From Andrena cerasifolii (lineage: Eukaryota; Arthropoda; Insecta; Hymenoptera; Andrenidae): a stretch of DNA of 64,000 nt. The stretch spans positions 1,654,001-1,718,000 of the forward strand of contig NC_135133.1 of NCBI RefSeq assembly GCF_050908995.1. The letters are read 5' to 3'. Each line of letters starts with the position of its first letter. The first letter of the stretch is position 1. Below the pieces are notes generated by a model. That model was not told the DNA's origin, searched no databases, and saw only the letters and a program-made list of their open reading frames with translations. The translations under genes were made by a program, and so were the position numbers. Of the stretch, positions 39,650-50,900 are shown one piece after another.

Positions 39650-39908
39650 ATGTCAGTTAGTAAAGTACATATTCGACACGTACTACGTTGATGAGTCAGG
39701 AGGCACTAGAGTCATAGAAACAGTAAAAAAACATTTGCAAAGTGCATGGAAAATCAGCCGTTAAAAGTTAGGATGTGTCACATGTGGGTTGAACAATTCT
39801 GATCAGGCGACTTTGAGCGACCAAAGGCAATAGATGAGGATGATTTACATGCCACAATTGCCATGGATCGACGCATCACTACTAGAGAACTTCCGATGAA
39901 GATTTAAT
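39650..39908 (+). pseudogene. relic of the N-terminal part of a mariner-family transposase
   Basis: An ATG at 39650 opens MSVSKVHIRHVL, then two stops. After frame changes the sequence continues with recognisable mariner features: GTRVIETVKK, then KVRMCHMWVEQF, a stop, SGDFERPKAIDEDDLHA and DRRITTRELPMKI, then a stop at about 39906. This is the order of the mariner N-terminal DNA-binding region, running into its second helix-turn-helix. The catalytic DDD core is absent and no clear terminal repeats were found, so it is a short, dead, internally deleted or truncated copy. It lies on the same strand as the host receptor intron. The assignment comes from recalled family motifs, without a search. 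Confidence 0.7.
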
Positions 39909-40187
39909 GTGCTTCCAACATGTATTCTTGAAAAACTTTATAAGAGTAACTTTTTTTTGTTTGTTAAACCCTTTGGTACATAGAAACTAGAGAAAACCAG
40001 TGGATGCCTAATACATAAAAGCAGAAAAAGAAATAGTATCTAGATAGAAAATACTAAAAAACAAAAAAAAAATACAATGAAAGTTAATAGAAGTTAACGA
40101 GAATTGTTAACCGCCTTCCTAACTGAGTGCTTGGAAGAGTATAATGAGTGGTAGAAGAAATTAACTAAAGGCGGCAATGTGGCAATA

Positions 40188-40570
40188 GGGTAAACCAACC
40201 AGTGAATGACCGAATTGTTGAATCTATGGACCTTTCAGATTAATACTTGAATATATTTATGTATAACAACAAAACAACTGTTGAAATTGCATTTAAATTT
40301 ATTTTTCTTGAAATTTCTACAAAAATACTTATTCTTATCGCAATTTAAAAAAATATATAAAATGCAAAACGCGTAGAAGCCCAGTAAATGACCGCATAGT
40401 TTTAATAAGAATTGTACTTATTAATGTTTGCCTAATACGCGTAACTAAAAATATAGGATATTAAAAATGCAACTACACTCCATTTATAAACATATAATAA
40501 TGTTTAAATTTATAATTGACATTTATTTGCCTAATCACTGGTATGCGGTCAATTACTGGTTGGTTTACCC
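40188..40570. mobile_element. MITE, 383 bp, with GGGTAAACCAACCAGT ends, TA-flanked
   Basis: GGGTAAACCAACCAGTGAAT and the complement at 40545-40570 form terminal repeats of about 25 bp. TA flanks at 40186-40187 and 40571-40572. CCAGTAAATGACCGC recurs inside at 40381. Confidence 0.75.
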
Positions 40571-41215
40571 TATCTAATAAAAGAAGAACGCAAAAACATT
40601 CCGTCCAACCCAATATTTAATTCCCCTGTAATCACCTTTAATAAGGAATTTTAAAACACCAGAGAGACGTTCCCGGGTTGATGATGACCCAGTTAAGAGT
40701 TTAATTAATGACCACAATTTCAGTCCCGAACCGTCACCATCTTCCAAGACAGGTAGTCTTTTCGACTTGCCTTTATTGCCTGGTCGTGTAGAATGAGAGA
40801 TATGTACACCGTGTGCAGTGAAATCTCGGACAGCAGCCGCGGCCACACAGTGCGAGAGCTAATCAAGTGAGGGGAGCGCCTACAGGCGAAGTTACATGGT
40901 TCACTTTGGTCGGCTCGTTCATTGTGCGAGTGCGGCTAGTGCCCGAGATTTCGGTGCACACGGTGTACTGCGAATGAGCGCCATCCCGCTTACAGGCAGT
41001 CTGTCCCATTCGCCGCTGTGTCAAGAACAGAAGTAGGGAGATAGAGCTCATTTTAGTTCGCGACAGAAACCCCGTCCTGAGGTCAAGACAATACTGTGCG
41101 ACTCAATTCAGCATCCAAACTAAGAGTACCAAATCTCATAGCATTCCAGCCCGTTCCCAAATGCATTCCCCTCTTGCTCCACCTGCAACCAACCACTAAC
41201 ATCCCCAAATTACAG

Positions 41216-41733
41216 AAGCGGTGAAAGTGGCGGCAGCAGCGTTTCCGGCTCAAGGACCAGCCTCTCCGCGCAGGAGGACCCTTGCTCGCCAACCCCTTGG
41301 AAGCACCGTCGAAGGGCCTCGACCTTCAACGAGGCCCACCTCGAGCGTGCAGAGTCGGCCTCGCCGAAGACGCCCAGGAAGAGGTCCTTCAGCTTCCACG
41401 AGCAGCCCGTATTTGGCCGGGTCTCGGCGTCCACGAAGAACTCGCCCAACGAGGACGCCGTCCAGAGGAAGCCTGTCGAGAGGCAGGAAGGCGAGATCGC
41501 GCTGCCGCCACCGTGCACGTGCCCCTATTTCGGGGAGTCGTCGAGGAAGCCGCCCTCGCAACCCTCCAGCGAAATCGTAATTGTCTCGAGCGATACCATG
41601 AAACCGATCACGGGCAGGAATCTCGAGGCGGGGCTCCTGGGGAGAAATAACAGCGGCAGGATGGAGCCTGGCAGAAACTACGAGCTCAACTCGATCGTCA
41701 CTTGGAGGGGTGGAAGAAGAGGATCGAGCTTAG
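41216..41733 (+). CDS. 5-HT2: 5-HT2-type serotonin receptor, second loop-coding exon
   Basis: The exon follows the acceptor TTACAG at 41210-41215 and ends at G|GTAGGT (GT at 41734-41735). Its first base completes the Gly codon left by the 12107-12547 exon. Then 172 codons run without a stop, and one base is left for the next exon, which supplies the two that fit. The product is a basic, Ser/Pro-rich cytoplasmic segment with several likely kinase targets: RRRAST (Arg-Arg-Arg at 41307-41315, Ser at 41319), SPKTPRKRSFSF, and a Cys-rich CTCPY. It has no membrane segment. Two other plus-strand frames are also long and open here because the exon is GC-rich; they are shadows, since only this frame keeps phase at both ends. 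Regulated phosphorylation of the loop is an inference from motif density. Identity as 5-HT2 depends on the linkage to the TM6/TM7 exon. Confidence 0.85.
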
Positions 41734-41931
41734 GTAGGTTTCTAGATATTCTAATTTTTCTCGTTGATGGGAAGATCGAGCATGAAGGTTCGATATGAGG
41801 AGTGAAGTAGGCGCTGCAGGTTCCTTTAATCCTTGAACCGCCTGTAACGATACTTCTGCACTCGCCACAAGGGGACATTTTAAAAAATCGCGTTCTTTCG
41901 CAAGTTCTCACTTAAGGTCTGCGAATAGATA

Positions 41932-42042
41932 TCAGTTCCGTGTCAGTACCGTTCCGTCGTGCCAGTGGTTAGAAGAAGAGACCCTCTACGCCCCTCTTCT
42001 TCTTACCACTGGCACGCCGGAACGGTACTGACACGGAACTGA
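41932..42042. repeat. 111-bp near-perfect palindrome, 200 bp after the 41216 exon
   Basis: The arms of about 47 bp begin TCAGTTCCGTGTCAGTACCG and end with the complement. The loop is ACCCTCTACGCCCC. It could form a long hairpin in the pre-mRNA. It may be a solo hairpin MITE. Confidence 0.85.
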
Positions 42043-42186
42043 CAAGTGTGTTTAAACTTTTAATCATCGATTCCTAAATATCGTTGGCTTTTTGGTAAAA
42101 CTGATCAGGTCCATCATTCCACCCTGAAGTCCTTAAGAATTAATGGAATCAATTACTTTTAAAGTGTTTTATCAACAGTAGATTAA

Positions 42187-42621
42187 CCCTTCGTTGACAC
42201 TCTTGGTGTGAGCTACCCCTAAGCTGATTTTGACGCTCTGTACCTTCTATATGCAAAATAAATACCTTTTCTCCAAAGCCGACTTATAAACTGTTTTTTC
42301 CTCAAAATATTATATCTGAACAACAACTCTGTAGATGTGTAGCTTATATATATTGAAATTTCTAAAAGTTACAATTTTTTGAAGAGTTTCTTCATTTTTT
42401 CTCGACATATGGTAATCTAGATTTTTTCCACAAAAACTGTGATAAAATCTCAATTAAACAACTATTGGAATACATTGTAGAGACTTCGAAGATGGTCCAT
42501 GATTTTTTTCATAACGATTGGATTCTTTAGATGGGAATGGCAGTCGTTCAAAAATTGTTCTGGGTGTGAGCCACCCAGGTATGTCAAAGTTGTTTGAAAA
42601 AGGGGGTGTGTCAACGAAGGG
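42187..42621. mobile_element. family I element, copy I1 (435 bp, piggyBac-like ends)
   Basis: The terminal repeat CCCTTCGTTGACAC is preceded by TTAA (42183-42186) and followed on the right by TGAA, a mutated TTAA. GGTGTGAGCTACCCC sits just inside the left end and GGGTGTGAGCCACCC near the right. TTAA followed by CCC is typical of piggyBac-type ends. Confidence 0.85.
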
Positions 42622-43054
42622 TGAATAAAAACCCATATGGAGAAAATCATATGTATTTTGCAATAGCTTTCAATAAATTATTACCTGTTTTATCGTAATA
42701 AACTGAATTTCAAATTCGCATTTACCAAAAATTAAGAAATATGGACTTGATCAGTTTCACTATCGAAAGATATACACTTATTTTCGTCTTACTTTCATAT
42801 CGTCCCCGCGACTAACACGGAAACGTTCTCAACCCGAAAATTCTGGAGGAAACATATTGGAGTAGACAAGGAGCAATTTTTTTCTGCGGAAGTTCACTTA
42901 AAAAGAGTGAAATCAGCTCTTAAAAGTATCGCATTTCTTTGTATTTTGTAACAAAACTTTGTAACGGTGCGAGACACAACAAAACTTTAAATATAATAAT
43001 TGCCCCGTTTTTATACTTTATCACACTACCAAACTAGAAATAAAGTTATATTAA

Positions 43055-43239
43055 GCCAAGAATCCACTTGACAGCTAAACTACGCTACGCCATGCTAAGT
43101 TTTAAAAAATTAGCTTCAATACATCCTTATGGAACCGTTTCCACCAAAAGCTAAGCTGAGCTGTGCTACGTTTTTTTATGTTTTATACCACAGCCAGACA
43201 TAGCATACCATAGCTTAGCTCTCAGGTAGATCCCCGGCT
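43055..43239. mobile_element. TTAA-flanked MITE, 185 bp
   Basis: The left GCCAAGAATCCACTTGACAG and the right TCTCAGGTAGATCCCCGGC form imperfect inverted ends around AGCTAAGCT-type repeats. TTAA flanks at 43051-43054 and 43240-43243. Confidence 0.65.
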
Positions 43240-44203
43240 TTAAGGGCTGAGCCTTTCATAATGAATTTCCGCCGAAAAAAATGTGCCTTGCATACTCCAA
43301 TATACCTACTCTACATTTACACGAAGTTCCAATAAAATCAGAATTTTCGGGTTGGGAACGTTTCTTTGTAAGGCAGGGTCTGCTAGGTAAAGTCTTACTA
43401 ATGAGTCCACTCGCAGGCCCAGGACGAAACGCATACCTCTATTTTCTTCTTTTCCGTGCTTCCTTCCACCTTTTAACTCCCAACTCATACCTCACATACA
43501 GGATCCATTTTATCCAATAAATAAGTTCGTTCATATACACTACGGAATAAGCCACGCAATTAAGTCCTCATCTTGTTATAAGCTAAAATCCTCAGCTTTT
43601 TCAAGAAGTATATACCTACTAAGGCTAACTAAAAGCAAGTAACACATATAGCTTGAAATTCAGGATGGGTCCAAACGAACCTTGCATTTGCCAGATAAGG
43701 GTTAATGGGTGGAAGTAAGGGAATCCTGGTGATTTGGCGAGGCTGCGTTCGTCGAAATAGTATGGATGGAAAATGGGCGACTAGGTCAGAGGATTAATTA
43801 TTGACCGCTCATTAAAAGAGTCCCTGACAGGAACTTATCAGCTTTCGAACGGAACACGGTTTATGGCCCGTGAGTGGTTTACAGTTTCATAGTTCGTTAG
43901 CATACGTTGCTTTCCACATGGGCATTACACTGGACCAATTTTGGCCACAGTAAACTCGGTATTATTTCTAGCAAACAGGCAATCTACGAAGCATAACAGT
44001 CTACTGTTTACGTCTAAGCGTTATGGGACTGGAGAAGTGCCTGCTACTTGCTCCTGTTGAAAGTAACTTAATTCTGAGTAGAGAGGACAGATTTTGGTTA
44101 TGATTAAACAATCGTACAATTAGCGAGTAAGTAATTTAATTTATTTATGTGAGAATTATTCGGTTTCGAATATACTGTTGAACTTGAAAGTCTTGCCTAG
44201 AAA

Positions 44204-44421
44204 TCTTAATATATAAAGCAGAAAACTTCTATACGTTTGAGTGTTTGTCTGTCGCCTAAAAACTTTCGAACGATACACTCTGGGGTTGCGAAACGTGCCT
44301 CAGCTTATTATGCCTGAATAATACAGACGATTGTGATTATTTTCACAAAAAAAACTAAAAAATTATTTTCTGTATAAAATCGAAATTTAAACGTCGGGCG
44401 AAGCCGAGTAGTAAAGCTAGT
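44204..44421 (+). mobile_element. small non-autonomous Helitron-like element
   Basis: It begins TC (TCTTAATATATAAAGC), contains TTTGAGTGTTTGTCTGTCGC, and ends with the short hairpin TCGGGCGAAGCCGA followed by AGCTAGT. The insertion lies between A and T. A TC start, a 3' hairpin and a CTAG-type end without target duplication are Helitron hallmarks. It encodes nothing. Confidence 0.7.
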
Positions 44422-44796
44422 TTCATTATAGCGATGATTTAAGTATTCTTTGAAAGTGGTAACAAGGTTTGACTGTTTAAGATACGGGAAATAAAATTAC
44501 TTAGTTATAAGCGTGACACTCTTTAGTTTAAACATAATAAGCTTGAAATCATTAGAATTAGCGTCGTCACGCTAGTCATGCTAGAATTTGCATCCACTTT
44601 ATCTGATCCATGATTAGTGATGGTGCAAAGGAAAAGTCGAAACATAATAATCTGCTGGTAAACCCTTCTTTCATCACCCTGCAATAAACCCAGTAAGCTA
44701 AAAAATTTGTATGATATGCTTCTATCAATTAGTGAATTAGTTAGTGAACTCACAAGACAAGACCAAGAATTTGTACTATGATAAAACAGTACTAGG

Positions 44797-45534
44797 AATT
44801 CCTACTGAGGAAACACCAAGAATTCCTGTTGATAAATCACTAAAAATTCTCACTGAGCCAATACGAAAACTTCCCATTAAGGAAACACCAACAAATCATA
44901 TTACAAAGACTCCCAAATTTCTATAAAGAAAACTCCAAGAAATTCCCTTTTAAAAATACCAAAAAATACCAAAAATAATTCCTACTGAGAAAACACCAAG
45001 AATTCTTGTTGATAAATCACTAAAAATTCTCACTAAGCCAATACGAAAACTTCCCATTAAGGAAACACCAACAAATCATATTACAAAGACTCCCAAATTT
45101 CTATAAAGAAAACTCCAAGAAATTCCCTTTTAAAAATACCAAAAAATACCAAAAATAATTCCTACTGAGGAAACACCAAGAATTCCTGTTGATAAATCAC
45201 TAAAAATTCTCACTGAGCCAATACGAAAACTTCCCATTAAGGAAACACCAACAAATCATATTACAAAGACTCCCAAATTTCTATAAAGAAAACTCCAAGA
45301 AATTCCCTTTTAAAAATACCAAAAAATACCAAAAATAATTCCTACTGAGAAAACACCAAGAATTCCTGTTGATAAATCACTAAAAATTCTAAGCCAATAC
45401 GAAAACTTCCCATTAAGGAAACACCAACAAATCATATTACAAAAACTCCCAAATTTCTATAAAGAAAACTCCAAGAAATTCCCTTTTAAAAATACCAAAA
45501 AATACCAAAAAGAATTCCTACTAAGAAAACACCA
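44797..45534 (+). repeat. 180-bp tandem array, four copies plus a partial fifth
   Basis: Units start at 44797, 44977, 45157, 45337 and 45513. The first three intervals are exactly 180 bp; the fourth is 176 after a small deletion near 45391. Each unit has AATTCCTACTGAGGAAACAC, CCAATACGAAAACTTCCCAT and TTAAAAATACCAAAAAATAC. The array ends about 57 bp before the acceptor of the last receptor exon. Confidence 0.95.
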
Positions 45535-45590
45535 TGAATATCACCTCTGAAATCATTACTAAAAATCCCTCCCATCATTTGACGTTACAG

Positions 45591-46084
45591 GGAACACGAG
45601 GACCTCCCTATTATCATCAAGGGCCATTCCCATCAGGCGGGCGGCTACGATGCGAGCCCACAACGGTGCAGCGAGCATCAGTTCGAAACAGAGCAGCAAC
45701 TCGTCCTCCCCATGCTTGCACAGATACTCGGGTCCGGTTCGCAGCCATCACTCGAGAACCAGCAGCGTGGTATCGCGAAACAGCTCCCGCCACGGTAGGA
45801 TCATCAGGCTCGAGCAGAAGGCGACCAAAGTGCTAGGCGTAGTTTTCTTCACCTTCGTCATTCTCTGGGCGCCATTCTTCGTCCTGAACCTGATCCCGGC
45901 TGTCTGCCCCGACTGTGAGAGGCAGATCGATCACAAGATCTTCGACCTAGCCACCTGGCTGGGCTACGCCAGCTCCATGGTCAACCCCATCTTCTACACC
46001 ATCTTCAACAAGGTGTTCCGACAGGCCTTCAAGAAGGTCTTGCTCTGCAGGTATAGGAACCAAACGTGGAGGCCGTCAAGGTAG
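45591..46084 (+). CDS. 5-HT2: 5-HT2-type serotonin receptor, last coding exon (end of loop 3, TM6, TM7, C-tail)
   Basis: The product is a plasma-membrane G-protein-coupled receptor for serotonin; 5-HT2 family members normally couple to Gq and phospholipase C. The exon begins after GTTACAG (45584-45590) with two bases that complete a Gly codon, then 163 codons to TAG at 46082-46084. About 79 residues of Ser/Arg-rich loop precede EQKATKVLGVVFFTF, the conserved start of TM6 (from about 45830), with the LWAPFF motif. TM7 contains the WLGY aromatic motif and NPIFY (45983-45997), followed by the amphipathic helix-8 stretch FRQAFKKVLLCRY, whose Cys may be palmitoylated. The TM7/helix-8 wording resembles the insect 5-HT2B (5-HT2beta) type more than 5-HT2A, judged from memory without an alignment. 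The tail ends 11 residues after the LLC Cys; a possible donor inside it (GT at 46051) could give another tail. Confidence 0.96.
46051..46056 (+). promoter_or_regulatory. possible alternative 5' splice site inside the last exon
   Basis: The sequence CTCTGCAG|GTATAGG matches the donor consensus well. Used as a donor it would remove the last ten residues after VLLCR and splice to an unseen downstream exon. No matching acceptor or downstream coding exon was recognised, so the in-frame TAG at 46082 remains the default end. Confidence 0.2.
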
Positions 46085-47373
46085 GCCTTCGGCCCCGGGA
46101 CACCGGGGATTGCCGTCACCAGAGTTTAACATTATCGATAAGTCGATTTCGCGAATCTGAACTATAGTGAGTGAAGAACGTTACTGATAAAATCGTGGAT
46201 CCCACGAGAGATGGACTGGAGATACGGTCAATGGTGTTCATGAACTGTGAGGGTTCGATTCATCGAACGAAAATTCGAGAAGCTTCCTACGGAGAAGGTA
46301 ATTATTAAGGGGCAGGTGAAAGTTGAGATGATTCCTCGGATTTAGAGTTCGACGATCATTCCGCGATGGGTACGAAATAGTAGACCATGAAGCAGGGTAC
46401 GGATTACGATAGCAAAGCGCGAAACACTTTGATTCTCGAATCAAGAATTTCAAGTGAACTGCGCGCCATGATAAACATTCGATCTTCCACTAGAGGTTCG
46501 AGAGCCTCCCCTAAGGGATTAGCATCACTTTCATAAACTGCCTGTAGGAGAAGTGAATATAGTGACGTTTAAAATAAGAACACTGCGGCAGCGCGGAATT
46601 TAACGCTTAAGATTTTGCGAGTGAACCTGGCGAGTGTATGATCTTTCAGCGGATGACGCAAGAGGCAATCAGAACGTCGAGGGAACAAGACTATTTCCAC
46701 AAACTACGATTTAGGAATTCGGAGAACAGGCTATCAGGATGAAGGACTTCCTAACGAGCGGCAAGTGGACTCGAGTTTCGCCAACGAGGCTTCAATCATT
46801 CAGCAAGGAGTGCTGAAAATTGCTCAGCGATCACGATTGAGTAGAAAACACGCGTCAAGAGGATCGAGGATCGTCTAAGTAGAGACCTGACGCGACGGAA
46901 ACTGTCCGCTCCGACTGTTAGCCGCGCAGTCTTCGCTTAACAGCCGATTGGCTCGTTGACATTAACCGTTGCTCATCGAGAACTCTTCAGCGTTATCAAG
47001 GAATTAAGGTCTAGCGTGTAGAATTGCCGTAATTTGTTCACGAAATGCCCACCCCCGTTAATGAACGCGCTCCTCAATCTTTTAACGAGAGTAGTGCGGA
47101 GCGAGAAGTATTAAATCCGCCGTGATGGGGTGTCGAGGAGCCGCTCATCCACGGCGAATCGGCCATTAATGGCCACCCATAAACACGAGTCGCCGAGAGA
47201 TAATTAATGCCACTTCCGCGAATTGTTATCGGTCCGTTCGTTTCGAAAGGTCGAATTTCTATCGCCTGCCGACGAGAGGGATCCCCATTGCATGCGCGAT
47301 ATTCGAAAGTTCTCGCAGAGACGTCCTCGCTTTAACTCTCGGACGGGGGATAGATTGATCGTACGTTAGATGC
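46085..47373 (+). other. 3' flank or 3' UTR of the receptor gene
   Basis: No further coding exon was recognised. The first AATAAA downstream is at 47695-47700; whether it is used cannot be told. Confidence 0.35.
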
Positions 47374-47548
47374 GGGGTCCATTTTGACCCACGATTCCAT
47401 TCATATACATCTGAAAATAAGCTTTTGTATTAGAGTTCAATCTTGTGATCTGAAATTCTTATCTTTCCGAAGAAGTGCGGCTAATGATAAGCAATAGGTA
47501 TATGTAATTTGATATTTAAGAGGGGTCCGAGTGGACCCTGTATTCGCC
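47374..47548. mobile_element. possible MITE with GGGTCC...GGACCC subterminal palindromes
   Basis: GGGGTCCATTTTGACCC near the left faces GGGGTCCGAGTGGACCC near the right. The boundaries are uncertain. Confidence 0.35.
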
Positions 47549-47590
47549 AGGCGTGAATTAATCGATGCCTAAAAGCGCTTTTCATCAAAT

Positions 47591-47603
47591 CCCCCCCCCC
47601 CCC
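47591..47603. repeat. C13 run
   Basis: Thirteen consecutive C residues; simple sequence. Confidence 0.9.
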
Positions 47604-47724
47604 AAGTAAGTTCCCATCGAATTTTTGTATTCTTCATGCGATGTTGAGATTGTTCCATTCCGCTTGTACTAAGCTCATGCTCGATCGATTAGAAAATAAA
47701 GGGGGTCAGAGGTATCCTAATTAC

Positions 47725-47932
47725 TGTATTCCCTCACTATAAGATCGATTTACCCTCACGCTATAAGCTCGTCGTTATCGCCGCCAATGTTGGTAGTTGT
47801 ATGGAGTGGGTGAGCTACTGTCTTATCGAAAACGAGAGTGAAAGGAAATCGGCGTTAGAAACGGGACCTCTACGCGCTGTGAGCTCGCCGATGGTCCTCA
47901 GCCGTGAGCTTATAGCGAATACAAACTGTATA
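47725..47932. mobile_element. possible MITE with GTATTCSCT...TATAAGCTC ends
   Basis: The left GTATTCCCTCACTATAAG and CTCACGCTATAAGCTCG face the complement of GTGAGCTTATAGCGAATAC on the right. Confidence 0.35.
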
Positions 47933-50900
47933 TGCGGTACTTGAGCGAAATTGGTGTCCTTCGTGCGTTTCCTTCGTGAAACTATACAGGTGGAACAAGA
48001 TCAACTGTCCGCGGAAAACAAAACTCACTGGCCATCATGTTTATTGCTCTGTTTTATCTGACAGAGAGCGTCTGAGTACAGATTGTCTCGAGGAAAGGGG
48101 AGACGGAGCAGGGGTAGGTAAATGTGGAGGTAACGCGCGTCAGTGGCCTTGCGTGGCCAGTTGATCTTGTTCTGACTATAACGTTGTCCATTAGCTGGTG
48201 CGATCAGACACGCAAAGCTTGAACCAAAAGCTTCATCTACTTTCCTGGACGAACTAAAACACTTCTCTCACAATAAGCTGTCTGATTCTTACAGTTGGGA
48301 GCAGGCAGGAATCGATCCGGAGGAAATGCGAGGCCTATTTTAAAATTCAGACGAATTTGTCTCTGTTCCTTGTTACGCATGTTATTTGCTAATAGTGTCA
48401 CTTATTGGTTGGCATATTGTCAGCTCCCTCGGGTCGAATCTTGCCAGCTCCTCACTGTACTGGCTAAAACGAAGCGCACGAAGCTGCTGGAAATACTGTT
48501 GCAAAGAAATGTGAACACGAACTGCGTAATGAAAATAAAATTCGGTGAGTCGTAAGTTCCTGTCAAGTTGACTTTTTTCCATCAAAATCCATGCGATAAA
48601 TACCAATTTTTGAAACAATGGCTATTATGGGCTTAACCCATCCTCCTGGTAATTGAATTCACTGCACTCTGCGGCCAATAAGAAAAGCACGGGAAGCTAT
48701 AAACTGGGCAAGAACTCACGACTCGCCCTCCGCGTGGGTGACGCGGATTAAAATCGCGCATATCAGCGCGAAAGCGGCTGCCAAAGTGTTAACTCGATGG
48801 AATTGAATACAAAAGCAGAAGTCGATACCAGGCGCGTGTTCTTGGCCTCGAAGCGGGAAAAGGAGAGTGGCCAAGCGCCAAGTACGGGCGTGAACCGAAG
48901 GCGCTCGAGGGAAGCACAAAAGCAGCTTCCCGTCCCGGAGAACTCTCGACCATTTCGGCGAATTACGCCTACACGAGTGGCTGGTCACGATAAAATTTTA
49001 AATCGAACCCTGGGATACTGGTGATCGGTTGATTTCTCAGGCGAGCCCATAACGTCGACTGGAAGCCTGATGGAGCGCTCGATTGCCCCGCATCCTGGCT
49101 AGAACCGCTTGTGAACAGAAAATTGCTCGAATTATTTATCGCCCCGTGGACATAATAGCGCCCTTCCAAGTCGATGGAACGTGGTCGCGAGAGGGGACCG
49201 CCATCGAGAGTCAAATTCCAGAGGCTAGGTGAAGACTAACGTTGGAAGTAACTGACAATGAATGATTCAATCTCGAATACTTGATAAGTACTCGAATGTT
49301 ACGAATACACCTTGAACACTCCAGTGTTCAAATACTATTACACATTCGAGTTAGGGCTGATGTAACATTCCTCTTCTGATACAATGTTATGTTCAAAAGC
49401 GAACAGGTTCTATTCAAATTATCTCCCAGTCGACAAATATTTAGTTAGGGATTTATTGGAGAAATGCTACTTCTGTTGGCGAGCTCTGAAAGAGTATTTC
49501 ACCCCTTGGAGCGTTTATTAGCAGACATAGAAAATACGTTGTCAATATATTTTTATTGCGCTGGAAAATACTACTTCGAATAGAAAAAGAAAATCCCTGC
49601 AAGTGCGTTACCTTGCGAAGACACAACTATTCGTTGGGGTTGTATTTGATGACTCGAGTACAGCCCTAATTTCATGGGATGTATATTGAAATACTCGTAT
49701 TGCTCGAATACTCCAACAGAGAGAAATTCGAAAACCAGTTCCAGCTCTAGTTTAAACGAAATAACCGAGCACGTCGTGGCGACTGTTTGTACATAATTCA
49801 TAAGCCTAAATAGTAGTCGCGTTTTGCATTGTTGAGGAGACGTCAATAAAGTTACCTACTGCGCGTGAGTGTGTGAATGGATGGGCACGATGAAAATTCT
49901 GTAGAACGAAGTGAATTTCGACCATTGGGCGTGCAACAGAGGCTGGGCGAAGTCAGCCTTGCGCCCTGTGTTCTGTGTGATATCGAGATGCTTGAGATCG
50001 TCGAGAAGATTGCGAACCACCCCCAACCCCAGAAATCCTTTCCACGGTCCCTGGAACTCGATTGCAATCACAAAGGGGACGGTTTTCCCTTCGACTGCAC
50101 GGGTGTCGTTGCATTTCGACGATGTTTATCATCGCCACGTGGGCGACGGGATCCTTCGATCGTTAACGCTTTACTGGCCTGGCATTAGCACCGGGATCGC
50201 TGAGACTTTGCAATGTGATGATTTTGAAGAATTTCAAGAATTGCTGCTTCCTTATTGCCTGCTACACGGTTGTGAGACGAACTTTTACTTGAATCGATGG
50301 TTACATTAACACATCGTGGACTGGGAACATTTCGAGCGATTAAAAGCCTGTTCCCGGGTGCTTGAACCCCCCTCCATTATCGCACTGAACTCTTTAATGG
50401 AAGGAATTCACCTTTTAAGCTATTAAGATGAATATAATCGACATGCACGTGTGCATTATGCAGCACTTAACTCCACTACGTACCTCGAGCCTTTTTCCAC
50501 TCAATCAGATTCTCATTTCCCTGCGCCTACTGCGGCCTTCGGGGGTCTCTTTTTGACCCAATCGTGTTCCCGTTTCTTTAAAAACGAAGTGGATACAGTT
50601 GGTAAGAGCGAAGCCACCTATGTGTCGGTCCCTTTTGCTCAGTACTGAGTGAACATATTCTAAAAAAAAATTCTTTTCACATTTCTCTCGTAAGATCGAC
50701 TACATTTTGATCGAAGATTTTGGCAAAGCGAGTTTTAATACAGGTTTAGTAAACCTGGTATTTCTTGCCTCTCTAAACCCTCAGAACTGAAATTATTGTA
50801 CATACTTTTCCCAATCGATCGGTCAAATTGTAGTCGATTTATTTCTGGAAAAGTTAAAGAGAATTATTAAAATCGCTTCGGTAGATTTCGAGAAAAAGGT

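Larger units (their letters stand above)
12548..41215 (+). other. 28.7 kb intron of the 5-HT2-type receptor gene
   Basis: Donor GTAAGG at 12548 and acceptor TTACAG ending at 41215 bound this intron. It holds most of the transposable elements listed here (A1-A3, B1, B2, C1, D, G, H, J, K, X) and the mariner relic. The intron begins GTAA, so failure to splice gives GGG then TAA: a stop right after the exon, which would yield a receptor lacking TM6 and TM7. Confidence 0.8.
41734..45590 (+). other. 3.9 kb intron of the 5-HT2-type receptor gene
   Basis: It is bounded by donor GTAGGT and acceptor GTTACAG. It contains a 111-bp near-perfect palindrome, element I1, a TTAA-flanked MITE, a small Helitron-like element and the 180-bp tandem array that ends only about 57 bp before the acceptor. 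Confidence 0.85.

Noticed and set aside
41221..41650. Two further long plus-strand frames over the 41216 exon
   Set aside because: They end without usable splice sites and break the phase. They are shadows of the real frame in GC-rich DNA.
45534..45836. 100-codon frame overlapping the last receptor exon
   Set aside because: It crosses the splice acceptor and is out of frame with TM6/TM7.
46248..46262. GGGTTCGATTC as a tRNA T-loop
   Set aside because: The surrounding bases do not form a cloverleaf.
49852..50309. Frames of 71-132 codons on both strands
   Set aside because: No recognisable motif and no splice context; likely composition.
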